Made by a program: the position numbers and the translations under genes | Notes under the pieces: generated by a model | Database searches by the model: none | The model's input: the letters and a program-made list of their open reading frames with translations, nothing else | Told to the model about the DNA's origin: nothing | Part shown: in pieces, positions 1 through 7,961 of the stretch | How the letters are laid out: every line of letters starts with the position of its first letter | How positions within the stretch are numbered: the first letter of the stretch is position 1 | Origin: Coriobacteriaceae bacterium | GTDB lineage: Bacteria; Actinomycetota; Coriobacteriia; Anaerosomatales; SLCP01 | NCBI GenBank assembly: GCA_003563465.1 | Contig: PWVH01000012.1 | Coordinates: forward strand, 1-25,018 | Direction of reading: 5' to 3' | Length of the DNA stretch: 25,018 bases

Positions 1-199
1 CGAAATCGAGCATGGCATCGAGGTGAGACTCCTCGGACCCAGAGGCGTCGAGCACTGTGCGAGCCAGCCCTATCGCGCTGTTGGCTTCGTCGATGGTTCC
101 GTACGCTTCCACACGGGCAGCATTCTTGGGAACTCGCGTCCCGTCAACGAGCGAGGTCTCGCCCTTGTCGCCTCGGCGGGTGTAGATCGGTCCGCTCAT
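1..199 (-). CDS. PduO-type cob(I)alamin adenosyltransferase, N-terminal part (cut by window edge)
   Basis: Only the first 66 codons lie in the window; the gene runs off the left edge. The family transfers the 5'-deoxyadenosyl group of ATP to cob(I)alamin, making coenzyme B12 in the cytoplasm. Translation from the ATG at 199-197 begins MSGPIYTRRGDKGETSLVDG. This carries the family's N-terminal phosphate-binding motif T-x-x-G-D-x-G-x-T (residues 7-15), followed by VEAYGTIDEANSAIGLAR (about residues 30-47), the helix that packs in the PduO/MMAB trimer. A good Shine-Dalgarno, GAGGAGG on the - strand (near 210-216), lies about 10 nt upstream. It is divergent from uvrA, so the two share the 200-406 control region. 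The missing C-terminus prevents checking the cobalamin-side residues. Family assignment is confident; whether it serves B12 synthesis or salvage is not visible. Confidence 0.85.
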   Translation of the reverse strand, partial: MSGPIYTRRGDKGETSLVDGTRVPKNAARVEAYGTIDEANSAIGLARTVLDASGSEESHLDAMLDF

Positions 200-324
200 G
201 GGGATGCCGCCTCCTCGGATGCGGTTCTCCTGGATCGGAATGCCAATAGCATAGCCGAGGAACCCGTCGGAGCGAGAGGTTCGCTAGTTCCTCACGACAA
301 TCTCTAGGCGGCCCGGGTCGAATA

Positions 325-338
325 CGAACGTGCGTTCG
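325..338. promoter_or_regulatory. LexA-type SOS box upstream of uvrA
   Basis: The sequence CGAAC-GTGC-GTTCG is an exact dyad of CGAAC/GTTCG arms around 4 bases. This matches the SOS operator known for Gram-positive and actinobacterial LexA (CGAAC-N4-GTTCG core). It lies 14 bp upstream of the TACAAT -10 element, so it covers the -35 position where LexA would block polymerase. uvrA is a classic SOS gene. I saw no second copy in the window. It may also affect the divergent adenosyltransferase gene. Confidence 0.75.
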
Positions 339-352
339 CTCGCTATGGAGGG

Positions 353-358
353 TACAAT
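353..358 (+). promoter_or_regulatory. -10 element of the uvrA promoter
   Basis: TACAAT matches the sigma-70 consensus TATAAT at 5 of 6 positions. No good -35 is seen at 16-18 bp spacing; that place is occupied by the SOS box. Transcription would begin near 364-366, leaving a leader of about 42 nt before the GTG at 407. The -35-poor layout is inferred, not measured. Confidence 0.5.
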
Positions 359-406
359 GAAGACTTGCCCAGAACTGCTGTCTCCCAAGTAAGGCAGGTT
401 CGTCCA

Positions 407-3274
407 GTGTCACTGGAATCCATCTCGATCCGAGGAGCTCGCGAGCACAACCTCAAAGGCTTCGATCTCGACATACCGCGCGACAGACTCGTGGTCATCA
501 CGGGGCTTTCGGGCTCGGGCAAGTCTTCGCTTGCGTTCGACACCATCTACGCTGAAGGTCAGCGCCGCTACGTCGAGTCTCTTTCGGCCTATGCGCGCCA
601 GTTCCTCGGCCAGATGAACAAGCCCGATGTCGACCACATAGAGGGGCTGTCGCCCGCAGTCTCCATCGACCAGAAGACGACGTCGCGCAACCCGCGCTCG
701 ACGGTCGGTACGGTCACCGAGATTTACGACTACCTGCGATTGCTCTTCGCGCGTGTCGGCATCCCGCACTGTCCGATATGCGGGCGGCCCATCGAGCGGC
801 AGACATCCGATCAGATCGTCGATCGGATCCTCGAGTTGGCGGAGCAGACGAAGTTTCAGGTTCTCGCCCCGGTGGTCAAGGGACGCAAGGGTGAGTACGG
901 GAAGCTTTTCGAAGAACTGAAGCGAGAGGGCTTCATGCGCGTACGAGTGGATAAGGAGATGCGCACGCTCGATGAAGACATAACTCTCGACAAGAAGTAC
1001 AAACACGACATCGAGGTCGTCGTGGATCGCCTCGTCATGAAAGATGGCGTACGGGGTCGGCTTGCGGACAGCGTGGAGACGGCACTGAAACTGGCGGGCG
1101 GGACGGTGATAGTCGCAGCCGCGGACGGGGAGGAGCTCTCCTTCTCTCAAGCGCTCGCGTGTCCGGTGCACGGCGTGTCGATGGACGAGCTGGCCCCGAG
1201 GGACTTCTCGTTCAACTCCCCTTACGGAGCCTGTCCTGACTGTGCGGGTCTGGGCTCGCGTCTGGAGGTCGACCCCGATCTCATCGTCCCGGACGGTGCC
1301 CTCTCTCTGGAGGAGGGCGCGATCAAGCCCTTCGCTGCCGGGATGAACTACTATCCCCAGCTGGTAGCTGCCGCCGCGAGACACCTGGGCGTAGAAACTG
1401 ACGTGGCCTGGAACGAACTGCCCGAAGAGGCGCGGGGTCGACTGATGAGCGGACTGGGTGATGAGAGGATACGTATCGACTACGTGACACGTGACGGCCG
1501 CGAGACGCATTGGTATTCGCGTTACGAGGGAGCGCTCGCAAGCGTGATGCGACGTTTCGAGGAAAGCGAATCCGAAGCGGTGAAGGAGAAGCTCGAGGAA
1601 TACATGGCGGTGATTCCCTGCCAGAAGTGCGGAGGAGCACGCCTGAAACCCGAGATTCTGGCGGTCACCTTCGGCGAGAAGAATATCTGCGAGGTCACTC
1701 AGATGAGCGCGAAGGATTCGCTTGCGTTCTTCGAGAGGGTGAAGCTTTCCGAGCGCGAGGAACACATCGCCAGAAGAGTCGTAAAGGAGATCGTCGAGAG
1801 ACTGCGCTTCCTTGTGGACGTAGGTCTTGACTACCTGACTCTCGACCGTGGCACCGCGACACTTTCCGGAGGCGAGGCGCAGCGCATCAGGCTCGCCACG
1901 CAGATCGGCTCGGGGCTGATGGGCGTCCTCTACATTCTCGACGAGCCTTCGATCGGCTTGCACCAGCGAGACAATGCTCGTCTGATCGCAACCATGGAAA
2001 GGTTGCGCGATCTCGGCAACACCGTACTCATCGTCGAGCACGACGAAGAGACGATTCGCGCTGCCGACTACGTGATCGATATGGGGCCGGGCGCAGGCGA
2101 GCATGGTGGCGAGATCGTATGCGTGGGCGAGCCGGAAGAGATTCTGGCTTGCGAGGAGTCTCTTACGGCGGCCTATCTTTCGGGGCGGTCGAGAATCCCG
2201 GTTCCCGAGCGGCGTCGCCTCTCGGAAAAAGAGGTGATCCGTCTGCTCGGAGCAAGCGAACACAATCTCAAGGAGATCGATGTCGAGTTTCCCCTCGGCA
2301 TGCTCATCCTGGTGACCGGCGTCTCCGGTTCGGGAAAGTCGTCGTTGGTAGCAGACACGCTCGCACCTGCGCTGGCGAACAAGGTCTACCGTGCGCGGCG
2401 ACGCACCGGAAAGCACGGAGCACTGGAGGGCTCAGGCTCGATCGACAAGGTCATCGACATCGACCAGTCGCCCATAGGTCGCACACCGCGTTCGAATGCC
2501 GCGACCTACACGGGGGTCTGGGACGACGTGCGCTCTCTCTTCGCCTCCACTCCCGAATCGAAGGCCCGCGGATACGCGCCTGGACGCTTCTCGTTCAATG
2601 TCAAGGGTGGCCGCTGCGAGGCGTGCAAGGGTGACGGGCAGATCAAGATCGAGATGCACTTCCTTCCCGACGTCTACGTTCCTTGCGAGGTCTGCAAAGG
2701 GGCACGCTACAACCGCGAGACTCTGCAGGTGACCTATCGCGGTAAGACGGTGAGCAACGTCTTGGACATGACGGTGGAAGAGGCACTGCACTTCTTCGAG
2801 AGCATCCCACCTGTGAAGCGCAAGCTGCAAACCCTCTACGACGTCGGGCTTGGGTACTTGCGCCTCGGCCAGCCTGCGACGACACTGTCCGGAGGCGAGG
2901 CCCAGCGCGTGAAGCTGGCTAGCGAGCTACAGAAGCGCTCCACGGGCCGGACGTTCTACATCCTGGACGAGCCGACTACGGGTCTTCACTTCGACGATGT
3001 CCGGCAGCTTCTCAACGTGTTGCAGCGTCTGGTCGACGGAGGCAACACGGTACTCGTCATCGAACACAACTTGGACGTCATCAAGAACGCGGACCATATC
3101 ATCGACCTCGGCCCGGAAGGCGGAGACGCAGGTGGCGACGTTGTCGTGACCGGCACGCCGGAGGAGATTGCCAGCTGCAAGCACTCGCACACGGGTCGCT
3201 TCCTTCGCCCGGTGCTCGAGGGTCGCGCAGCCACCGTCGAGCCCGAGGCCGCGATGCCGGTGCGAGGCGCATGA
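407..3274 (+). CDS. uvrA: Excinuclease ABC subunit A (UvrA)
   Basis: UvrA is the damage-recognition ATPase of nucleotide excision repair; the dimer loads UvrB on lesions. The protein (955 aa from this start, usual family length) has two ABC ATPase modules. The first has Walker A GLSGSGKS (residues 33-40), signature LSGGEAQRIRLA and Walker B LYILDEPS. The second has GVSGSGKSS, LSGGEAQRVKLA and FYILDEPTTGLH. Zinc-binding segments are CPVH...CPDC (residues 252-279) and, near the C-terminal module, CEAC...CEVC with the conserved GRFSFNVKGGRCEACKGDG. The first zinc site has His where E. coli has Cys (CPIC), which could still bind zinc. I chose GTG 407 because family homology starts at SLESISIRG and AAGGCAGG lies 8 nt upstream. 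A TTG at 365 is in frame but falls at the predicted transcription start. Probably SOS-regulated and the first gene of a uvrA-x-uvrC transcript. Confidence 0.97.
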   Translation: MSLESISIRGAREHNLKGFDLDIPRDRLVVITGLSGSGKSSLAFDTIYAEGQRRYVESLSAYARQFLGQMNKPDVDHIEGLSPAVSIDQKTTSRNPRSTVGTVTEIYDYLRLLFARVGIPHCPICGRPIERQTSDQIVDRILELAEQTKFQVLAPVVKGRKGEYGKLFEELKREGFMRVRVDKEMRTLDEDITLDKKYKHDIEVVVDRLVMKDGVRGRLADSVETALKLAGGTVIVAAADGEELSFSQALACPVHGVSMDELAPRDFSFNSPYGACPDCAGLGSRLEVDPDLIVPDGALSLEEGAIKPFAAGMNYYPQLVAAAARHLGVETDVAWNELPEEARGRLMSGLGDERIRIDYVTRDGRETHWYSRYEGALASVMRRFEESESEAVKEKLEEYMAVIPCQKCGGARLKPEILAVTFGEKNICEVTQMSAKDSLAFFERVKLSEREEHIARRVVKEIVERLRFLVDVGLDYLTLDRGTATLSGGEAQRIRLATQIGSGLMGVLYILDEPSIGLHQRDNARLIATMERLRDLGNTVLIVEHDEETIRAADYVIDMGPGAGEHGGEIVCVGEPEEILACEESLTAAYLSGRSRIPVPERRRLSEKEVIRLLGASEHNLKEIDVEFPLGMLILVTGVSGSGKSSLVADTLAPALANKVYRARRRTGKHGALEGSGSIDKVIDIDQSPIGRTPRSNAATYTGVWDDVRSLFASTPESKARGYAPGRFSFNVKGGRCEACKGDGQIKIEMHFLPDVYVPCEVCKGARYNRETLQVTYRGKTVSNVLDMTVEEALHFFESIPPVKRKLQTLYDVGLGYLRLGQPATTLSGGEAQRVKLASELQKRSTGRTFYILDEPTTGLHFDDVRQLLNVLQRLVDGGNTVLVIEHNLDVIKNADHIIDLGPEGGDAGGDVVVTGTPEEIASCKHSHTGRFLRPVLEGRAATVEPEAAMPVRGA

Positions 3275-3314
3275 TACCGGCGGTTCGCGCATGGTACGCT
3301 CTGCCGGATGTGGC

Positions 3315-4730
3315 ATGCCGGAAACGGAGCTGTCTTTGAGTGAGAACACGCCAAAGACGAGCGATTCGCAGTTCAGTCGCGCACGCAAGCGTCAAGGGAT
3401 ACCTCGCACCGCACTCATAGTGGTAGGCCTGCTGCTGGCGGTGTCTGTTACGGGTGTGGTTCTTCACTCTTGGTCGGGCGGCGTACTGCCTGCATGGATG
3501 TCTCTCGCTTCGCTTGATGCTAGGCGATTGCTTGCCGCCTCAGGGCCTCAGGAGAGCGTGCTGCGTACTTTTAGGCTCGCCGGTTTCGAGTCCGCAACGG
3601 TAGGTTCGGACAGGGATGGAGCGCTCGTATGGCTCGACGTGTCGGGAATCAGCTCGGCTGCCGATATCGAGATAGCTTGGCAGACGGCGGGTGCTACTCT
3701 CGCCGCGGCATATCCATCTGCGGGGCGCTACGTCGTGGTGATCACCGTCGATGCCGAGGAGTTCGCAGAGCTGGCGTTCGAGAACGGCGCGGATATGCGC
3801 AACGCGGTCGTATCCGACGATGCTCGCATGCTGCTAGAGGTTGCGAGCGTGCGATTACTCGCTCCGAACGAGGCAGCGGCGACGCAGCCTCCTGCCGATG
3901 CGCTCGCCATGGGTGAGGATTTGGATGTTGAGTTTCTGGATGCCAAGAACCGCGCCGCGGGTCTCCTCGGCGAAGGCGAAGCCGGTCCGGTCGCAGATGG
4001 CGCGGGCGAACTGGCCTTGGCCGTCGAAGCCACCAGGCTTGCCGTACCGGGCATCCGGGCTCCCGGCCCTGATGAGAGGGCTGCGGAGCTCTACGCCGAG
4101 CGGATCCGGACAGCGCTTGCCGCACACTCGCTTGAGGGTGGCGAGTCGGTCCTTGCTTGGATAGATGCAGTAGGGCTCTCGCCGGGGCGCGAAGGTGTGG
4201 CTCGGATGCGAACATGGGCTTCGGTGGTCGATGCGCTGGCTACGACCCAGCCGCTAGGCAGCGTGTCGGAGAAGACGTACTCGGTGGCCGGGCAGGTCTT
4301 GGAGACCGGTCTTGCCCCTGGAGCGCTCTCCGATGCGGTCCTTGCTGCCGCGGACAGCGAGTCCGCGCCCGCCGAAGCCGTGGAGGTTACACGGTTTCGG
4401 AGAGAGCCGAGACTTGATATCGATGCGACCTTAGGCGGCCAGTGGACTGCCTCTGACGCTCTTCCCATCCGGGTACTCGGCATCTACGGGTCGAGTGGCT
4501 TGCCGCCGTCGCTTACGTGGATATCGGCCGGAGAGAGAGTGTCGGTGGCTCCCACTACCTGGATTGCTTACAGGCGGGCGGACGGTGCGCTCTACTGGCT
4601 TGCCGGTGAACGGGGCGATGTAGCATTGACCGATGCCTCCACTCGAGGCTGGGCGTTCTCGCGGAGTCGCGCAGCACTGGTCGACGCTTCGCGGTGCGGA
4701 CGGACGATCGCGTCGTTTCCGCCGGAGTGA
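3315..4730 (+). CDS. Uncharacterised single-pass membrane protein between uvrA and uvrC
   Basis: I do not recognise a family. From ATG 3315 the product is 471 aa. A TTG at 3336 (464 aa) has a better ribosome site (GGAG, 6 nt away) and may be the true start. Residues 1-31 are polar and end in a basic patch (RARKRQGIPR). Residues about 32-53 form one hydrophobic helix (TALIVVGLLLAVSVTGVVL), so by the positive-inside rule the remaining ~415 residues should lie outside the membrane. That part is Ala/Glu-rich, with a mixed alpha/beta stretch near residues 80-180 (including RYVVVITVDAEEFAEL), a low-complexity acidic-Ala region in the middle, and a beta-like C-terminus with many Trp (WISAGERVSVAPTTWIAYRR, YWLAGERG). 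One Cys is seen near the end. The gene starts 40 nt after uvrA and ends 6 nt before uvrC, so it is very likely co-transcribed with both. No catalytic motif was found; no function is proposed. Confidence 0.8.
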   Translation: MPETELSLSENTPKTSDSQFSRARKRQGIPRTALIVVGLLLAVSVTGVVLHSWSGGVLPAWMSLASLDARRLLAASGPQESVLRTFRLAGFESATVGSDRDGALVWLDVSGISSAADIEIAWQTAGATLAAAYPSAGRYVVVITVDAEEFAELAFENGADMRNAVVSDDARMLLEVASVRLLAPNEAAATQPPADALAMGEDLDVEFLDAKNRAAGLLGEGEAGPVADGAGELALAVEATRLAVPGIRAPGPDERAAELYAERIRTALAAHSLEGGESVLAWIDAVGLSPGREGVARMRTWASVVDALATTQPLGSVSEKTYSVAGQVLETGLAPGALSDAVLAAADSESAPAEAVEVTRFRREPRLDIDATLGGQWTASDALPIRVLGIYGSSGLPPSLTWISAGERVSVAPTTWIAYRRADGALYWLAGERGDVALTDASTRGWAFSRSRAALVDASRCGRTIASFPPE

Positions 4731-4736
4731 GAAGCG

Positions 4737-6650
4737 ATGACCGAGGACTATCCCACGCTCGCAGAGCAGGTCGATCGAGCCCCCGATGCTCCGGGTGTCT
4801 ATCTGTGGAAGGATGTCGCAGGCGAGGTTCTCTACGTCGGTAAGGCCAGGTCGTTGCGCAAGCGCATGCGCCAATACGTCTCGGGCCAGGACGACCGCGA
4901 GAAAGTGCCGCTGATGATGGGGCAGGTGGACTCGTTCGACTACGTGGTGACCGATACCGAAGTCGAGAGCCTCATACTCGAGAAGAACCTGATACGGCAG
5001 TTCAGCCCGCCGTTCAACGTCGACTATCGTGACGACAAGTCCTATCCGTTCATCGCGGTGAGCGTCGACGACCCGTTTCCTGCGATCAAGTTCACTCGCG
5101 AAAGACATCGGGCCGGGACGAGGTACTTCGGCCCGTACACAGATTCGAAAGCGGCGCGAGAGACGATAGAGGTCGTCCGCCGGATTTATCCGATCTGTAG
5201 TTCCCAGTGCGTGGAGTGGAAGCGTGTCAACGCCAAGGGTGGTAAGCCCACAGGGAAGGCGTGCTTCGACTACAACGTGGGAAAGGGCCCAGGGCCATGT
5301 GTCGGCGCCATAACTCCCGAAGACTACGCGGCAAACCTGGCTCAAGTGATTGCCTTCCTGCAAGGACGGCATGAGGGTGTGGCCGAGGAGTTGCGAGAAT
5401 GCATGGAGCGGGCCGCGGCAGAGCTCGACTTCGAACGTGCGGCTCGCTATCGGAACCGGTTGGATGCTGTGAAGCGCATCGAACAGCGACAGGCAGTCGT
5501 GTCGAGTCGGCCGCTCGAGATCGATGTCGTCGGGTTCTTCAGAGAGGAGACCATCGCCGGCGTGTACGTCTTCGTGGTGCGTGAAGGGCGGATGCTCATC
5601 GGCAATGAGTTCGTGTTGGACAAAGGATTCGACGTGCCGATGTCCGAACTGGTGGAGGGATTCCTCCTGCGATACTACGACGAAGCGGCTCACGTGCCTC
5701 AAGAGGTGGTTCTACCCGAGTTGCCCGCAGTCGCCTCCACCGTTGAGGAGTGGCTCAGCGGTATGCGCGGGCGCAAGGCACGTTTGAAGGTGCCCGTGCG
5801 TGGAGAGAAGGCTAAGCTGCTGGAGCTGGCCACCACGAACGCTCGCCACACGCTGATGCGGCACAAGGTTCGCACCCGCTACGACGACGAGCGACTCAAC
5901 TCGGCCTTGCTCGAGCTGGAGAGTGCGCTTGCGCTGCCGGCTGCCCCGCTGCGCATCGAGTGCTACGACATCTCGACTCTTCACGGGCGTCATTCGGTTG
6001 GCTCGATGGTGGTGTTCAAGAACGGTCGTCCTGACCCGGCCGCCTACCGGCGTTTCCGGGTTAGAATGGACACCGGTCAGTCGAACGACGTCGCCATGAT
6101 GGCCGAGATGCTCCGGCGACGCTTCTCCACCCGGCGCGCCACCGACGAAAGGTTCGCCGCGTCAAGACCCGATCTGATCGTCGTCGACGGCGGCAAGCCA
6201 CAGCTGACTGCCGTCCAAAGGGCTCTTGAGGACGCGGGCGCGTCAGACATCCCGCTTGCCGCGCTAGCCAAGCGCGAAGAGGAGCTGTGGCTTCCGGGCT
6301 GGGCTGAGCCTGTCGTCTTACCCACAGGCTCGGCCTCTCTCTTCTTGGTCAAGCGCATCCGCGATGAGGCTCATCGGTTCGCGGTCACATACCATCGTGA
6401 ACTGCGCGGGAAGGCCATGACGGCAAGCGTGCTCGACGACATCCCTGGTGTGGGGCCCAAGCGCAAGAAGGCGCTGATGCGAGCGTTCGGCTCGGTGAAG
6501 CGTCTCAGGCAGGCCACTGTCGAAGAGCTCGCGGCGGTAGACGGCGTGCCGCGAGACGTTGCCGAGGATGTCTTCGCAGTTGTGAGACAATCGCAAGAGC
6601 TTGTGGAGGATAGCGGTTCGAGTGGCGTGGGGACAAGGGGTGATAGGTGA
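4737..6650 (+). CDS. uvrC: Excinuclease ABC subunit C (UvrC)
   Basis: UvrC makes both incisions around a lesion once UvrA has loaded UvrB. The 637-aa protein shows, in order: the GIY-YIG nuclease domain for the 3' cut (GVYLWK at residues 20-25 and LYVGKARSLRKRMRQY at 32-47, then NLIRQFSPPFNVDYRDDKSYPF); a UVR/UvrB-interaction helix (ECMERAAAELDFERAARYRNRLDAV, about 220-245); the RNase H-like 5' nuclease domain (RIECYDISTLHGRHSVGSMVVF, then PDLIVVDGGKPQL); and a C-terminal tandem helix-hairpin-helix (DDIPGVGPKRKKALMRAFGSV...VDGVPRDVAEDV). All expected parts are present. ATG 4737 has GGAG 9 nt upstream. The stop overlaps the next gene (TGATG). uvrB is not in the window. Confidence 0.97.
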   Translation: MTEDYPTLAEQVDRAPDAPGVYLWKDVAGEVLYVGKARSLRKRMRQYVSGQDDREKVPLMMGQVDSFDYVVTDTEVESLILEKNLIRQFSPPFNVDYRDDKSYPFIAVSVDDPFPAIKFTRERHRAGTRYFGPYTDSKAARETIEVVRRIYPICSSQCVEWKRVNAKGGKPTGKACFDYNVGKGPGPCVGAITPEDYAANLAQVIAFLQGRHEGVAEELRECMERAAAELDFERAARYRNRLDAVKRIEQRQAVVSSRPLEIDVVGFFREETIAGVYVFVVREGRMLIGNEFVLDKGFDVPMSELVEGFLLRYYDEAAHVPQEVVLPELPAVASTVEEWLSGMRGRKARLKVPVRGEKAKLLELATTNARHTLMRHKVRTRYDDERLNSALLELESALALPAAPLRIECYDISTLHGRHSVGSMVVFKNGRPDPAAYRRFRVRMDTGQSNDVAMMAEMLRRRFSTRRATDERFAASRPDLIVVDGGKPQLTAVQRALEDAGASDIPLAALAKREEELWLPGWAEPVVLPTGSASLFLVKRIRDEAHRFAVTYHRELRGKAMTASVLDDIPGVGPKRKKALMRAFGSVKRLRQATVEELAAVDGVPRDVAEDVFAVVRQSQELVEDSGSSGVGTRGDR

Positions 6651-6997
6651 TGAACTTCGTAGTGCGTCTTCTAGTGACCGCTGCGGTGATCTTCGGTATT
6701 GCGTTCCTGTCCGCCGGCTGGCTGCTAGAGGTGGAAGACTTCGCATCGGCAGTTCTGGCCGCCGCAGTGCTTGCGGTCCTGAACGCTTTCGTCAGGCCGG
6801 TGTTGGGATTGATTTCGTTACCAATCACTATCCTTTCCTTGGGCCTGTTCGCGCTCGTTCTGAACGCGCTCATGATCTACCTGCTCGCCTGGATCGTGCC
6901 CGGGGTAGAGACCACAGGGTTCATCCCGACCATCTTGGCTGCGATCCTCATCTCGGCAGTGAGCTCCTTCTTCGCTGATGCGTTCGAGAAGGACTGA
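6650..6997 (+). CDS. Small membrane protein of the YvlD / phage holin 4-2 superfamily
   Basis: The 115-aa protein is almost entirely hydrophobic, with about four membrane helices: residues near 5-25, 32-55 (AVLAAAVLAVLNAFVRPVL), 55-85 (LISLPITILSLGLFALVLNALMIYLLAWIVPG) and 93-110. The pattern NAFVRPVLxLISLPITILSLGLFxLVLNALM is typical of the family annotated as phage holin family protein or YvlD. Its members are chromosomal envelope proteins of unknown role in many Gram-positives; the holin name comes from sequence similarity, and no lysin or phage gene is near. I chose ATG 6650, overlapping the uvrC stop as TGATG; a GTG one codon earlier (6647) is possible. It ends 7 nt before rapZ, so it belongs to the same transcript. 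Confidence 0.85.
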   Translation: MNFVVRLLVTAAVIFGIAFLSAGWLLEVEDFASAVLAAAVLAVLNAFVRPVLGLISLPITILSLGLFALVLNALMIYLLAWIVPGVETTGFIPTILAAILISAVSSFFADAFEKD

Positions 6998-7004
6998 GTC
7001 TGAG

Positions 7005-7961
7005 ATGACTCGCGTCTCGAGCGGGAGCGAGCCCTTGGCCGAGGAGTGCCGCACTCTCGAAGAGCCGCCAGCCGAGGAGCCGCGCAACCCCGAACTCGTG
7101 ATCATCACGGGGATGTCCGGCGCCGGGCGCAGCCAGGCGATACACACCTTCGAGGATCTGGGCTACTTCTGCATCGACAATCTGCCGCCCACATTCATCG
7201 GGCAGATCATCGATCTGACGCGTCTGCCAGGCAGCCGCATACGAAGGATTGCCGTCGTCTGCGACGTCCGCGCGAAGGAGTTCTTCGAGCAGCTCTCCGG
7301 GGAGCTGTACAGACTGGAGGAGTCCGGGATACCGTTTCACATGCTGTTCCTCGAGGCCGACGACGAGGTCTTGGTCAGGCGCTTCAAAGAGACGCGTCGT
7401 CGTCATCCCCTTTGCGAAGAAGGCGATTCGATAGTCGACGGCATAAGGTGGGAGCGTCAGGCTCTGGCCAGCATCCGGCTGCGCGCAGACCTTATCATCG
7501 ACACCAGCAAGCTCAAGCCAGCCGAACTCAGCAGCGCTATCCGCGAGCGCTTCTTCACCGGAGGCCTTGCCAAAGTGCTTGCGGTCACGGTGGTCTCCTT
7601 TGGTTTCAAGTATGGCCTGCCAACGGATGCCGATATCGTCATGGACGTACGCTTCCTTCCCAATCCCTACTACGACAAGGATCTTCGCGAGCACACGGGT
7701 CTGGACGAGCCCGTGAAGCGATTCGTTCTCGAACGCAAGGAGACCGTGAAGTTCCTCGAGAAGTGGTTCGCTCTTCTGGAGACGTTGGCTCCGAGCTATC
7801 TGGCGGAAGGCAAGACACATCTGATACTCGCGCTCGGCTGCACGGGCGGAATGCACCGAAGTATCGTTCTGGCCGAGGAGACGGCGCGTTTTCTCAGCGG
7901 GCAAGGCTTTCGCGTTGCGGTCAGTCACCGCGACATCACCAGGGATCGGGAGGACCGGTGA
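7005..7961 (+). CDS. rapZ: RapZ / YvcJ family nucleotide-binding protein
   Basis: The protein is 318 aa from ATG 7005. It has a P-loop GMSGAGRS (residues 36-43, Arg in place of the usual Lys, common in this family) followed by the family hallmark FEDLGYFCIDNLPP. The C-terminal domain carries FGFKYGLPTDADIVMDVRFLPNPYY and CTGGMHRSIVLAEETARFL (Cys at about residue 279). In E. coli RapZ controls glucosamine-6-phosphate synthase via small RNAs; in Bacillus, YvcJ is a GTPase/ATPase of less clear role. An ATG at 6978 is in frame but overlaps the upstream gene; AAGGA 11 nt before 7005 supports the later start. The stop overlaps the yvcK start (GTGA), implying translational coupling. The rapZ-yvcK-whiA trio is conserved across Gram-positives. 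Confidence 0.95.
   Translation: MTRVSSGSEPLAEECRTLEEPPAEEPRNPELVIITGMSGAGRSQAIHTFEDLGYFCIDNLPPTFIGQIIDLTRLPGSRIRRIAVVCDVRAKEFFEQLSGELYRLEESGIPFHMLFLEADDEVLVRRFKETRRRHPLCEEGDSIVDGIRWERQALASIRLRADLIIDTSKLKPAELSSAIRERFFTGGLAKVLAVTVVSFGFKYGLPTDADIVMDVRFLPNPYYDKDLREHTGLDEPVKRFVLERKETVKFLEKWFALLETLAPSYLAEGKTHLILALGCTGGMHRSIVLAEETARFLSGQGFRVAVSHRDITRDREDR

Noticed and set aside
357..392. 11-codon upstream ORF (ATG 357 to TAA 390-392) before uvrA
   Set aside because: Its ATG overlaps the predicted -10 TACAAT, so it would not be transcribed from that promoter, and its ribosome-site spacing is only 4 nt.
410..2416. 668-codon open frame on the - strand opposite uvrA
   Set aside because: It is antisense to highly conserved UvrA coding sequence. 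The translation is Arg/His/Asp-rich with no domain, as expected from GC-rich codon bias.
4431..5702. 423-codon - strand ORF opposite uvrC
   Set aside because: Antisense shadow of a clear UvrC; low-complexity, no recognisable domain, no ribosome site.
6650..6997. Possible prophage remnant because of the holin-family protein
   Set aside because: Neighbours are all housekeeping genes, base composition is uniform, and no integrase, lysin or attachment repeats are visible. Family members are common chromosomal proteins.
6948..7928. 326-codon - strand ORF opposite rapZ
   Set aside because: Mirrors RapZ codons almost exactly end to end; RapZ motifs on the + strand are unambiguous.
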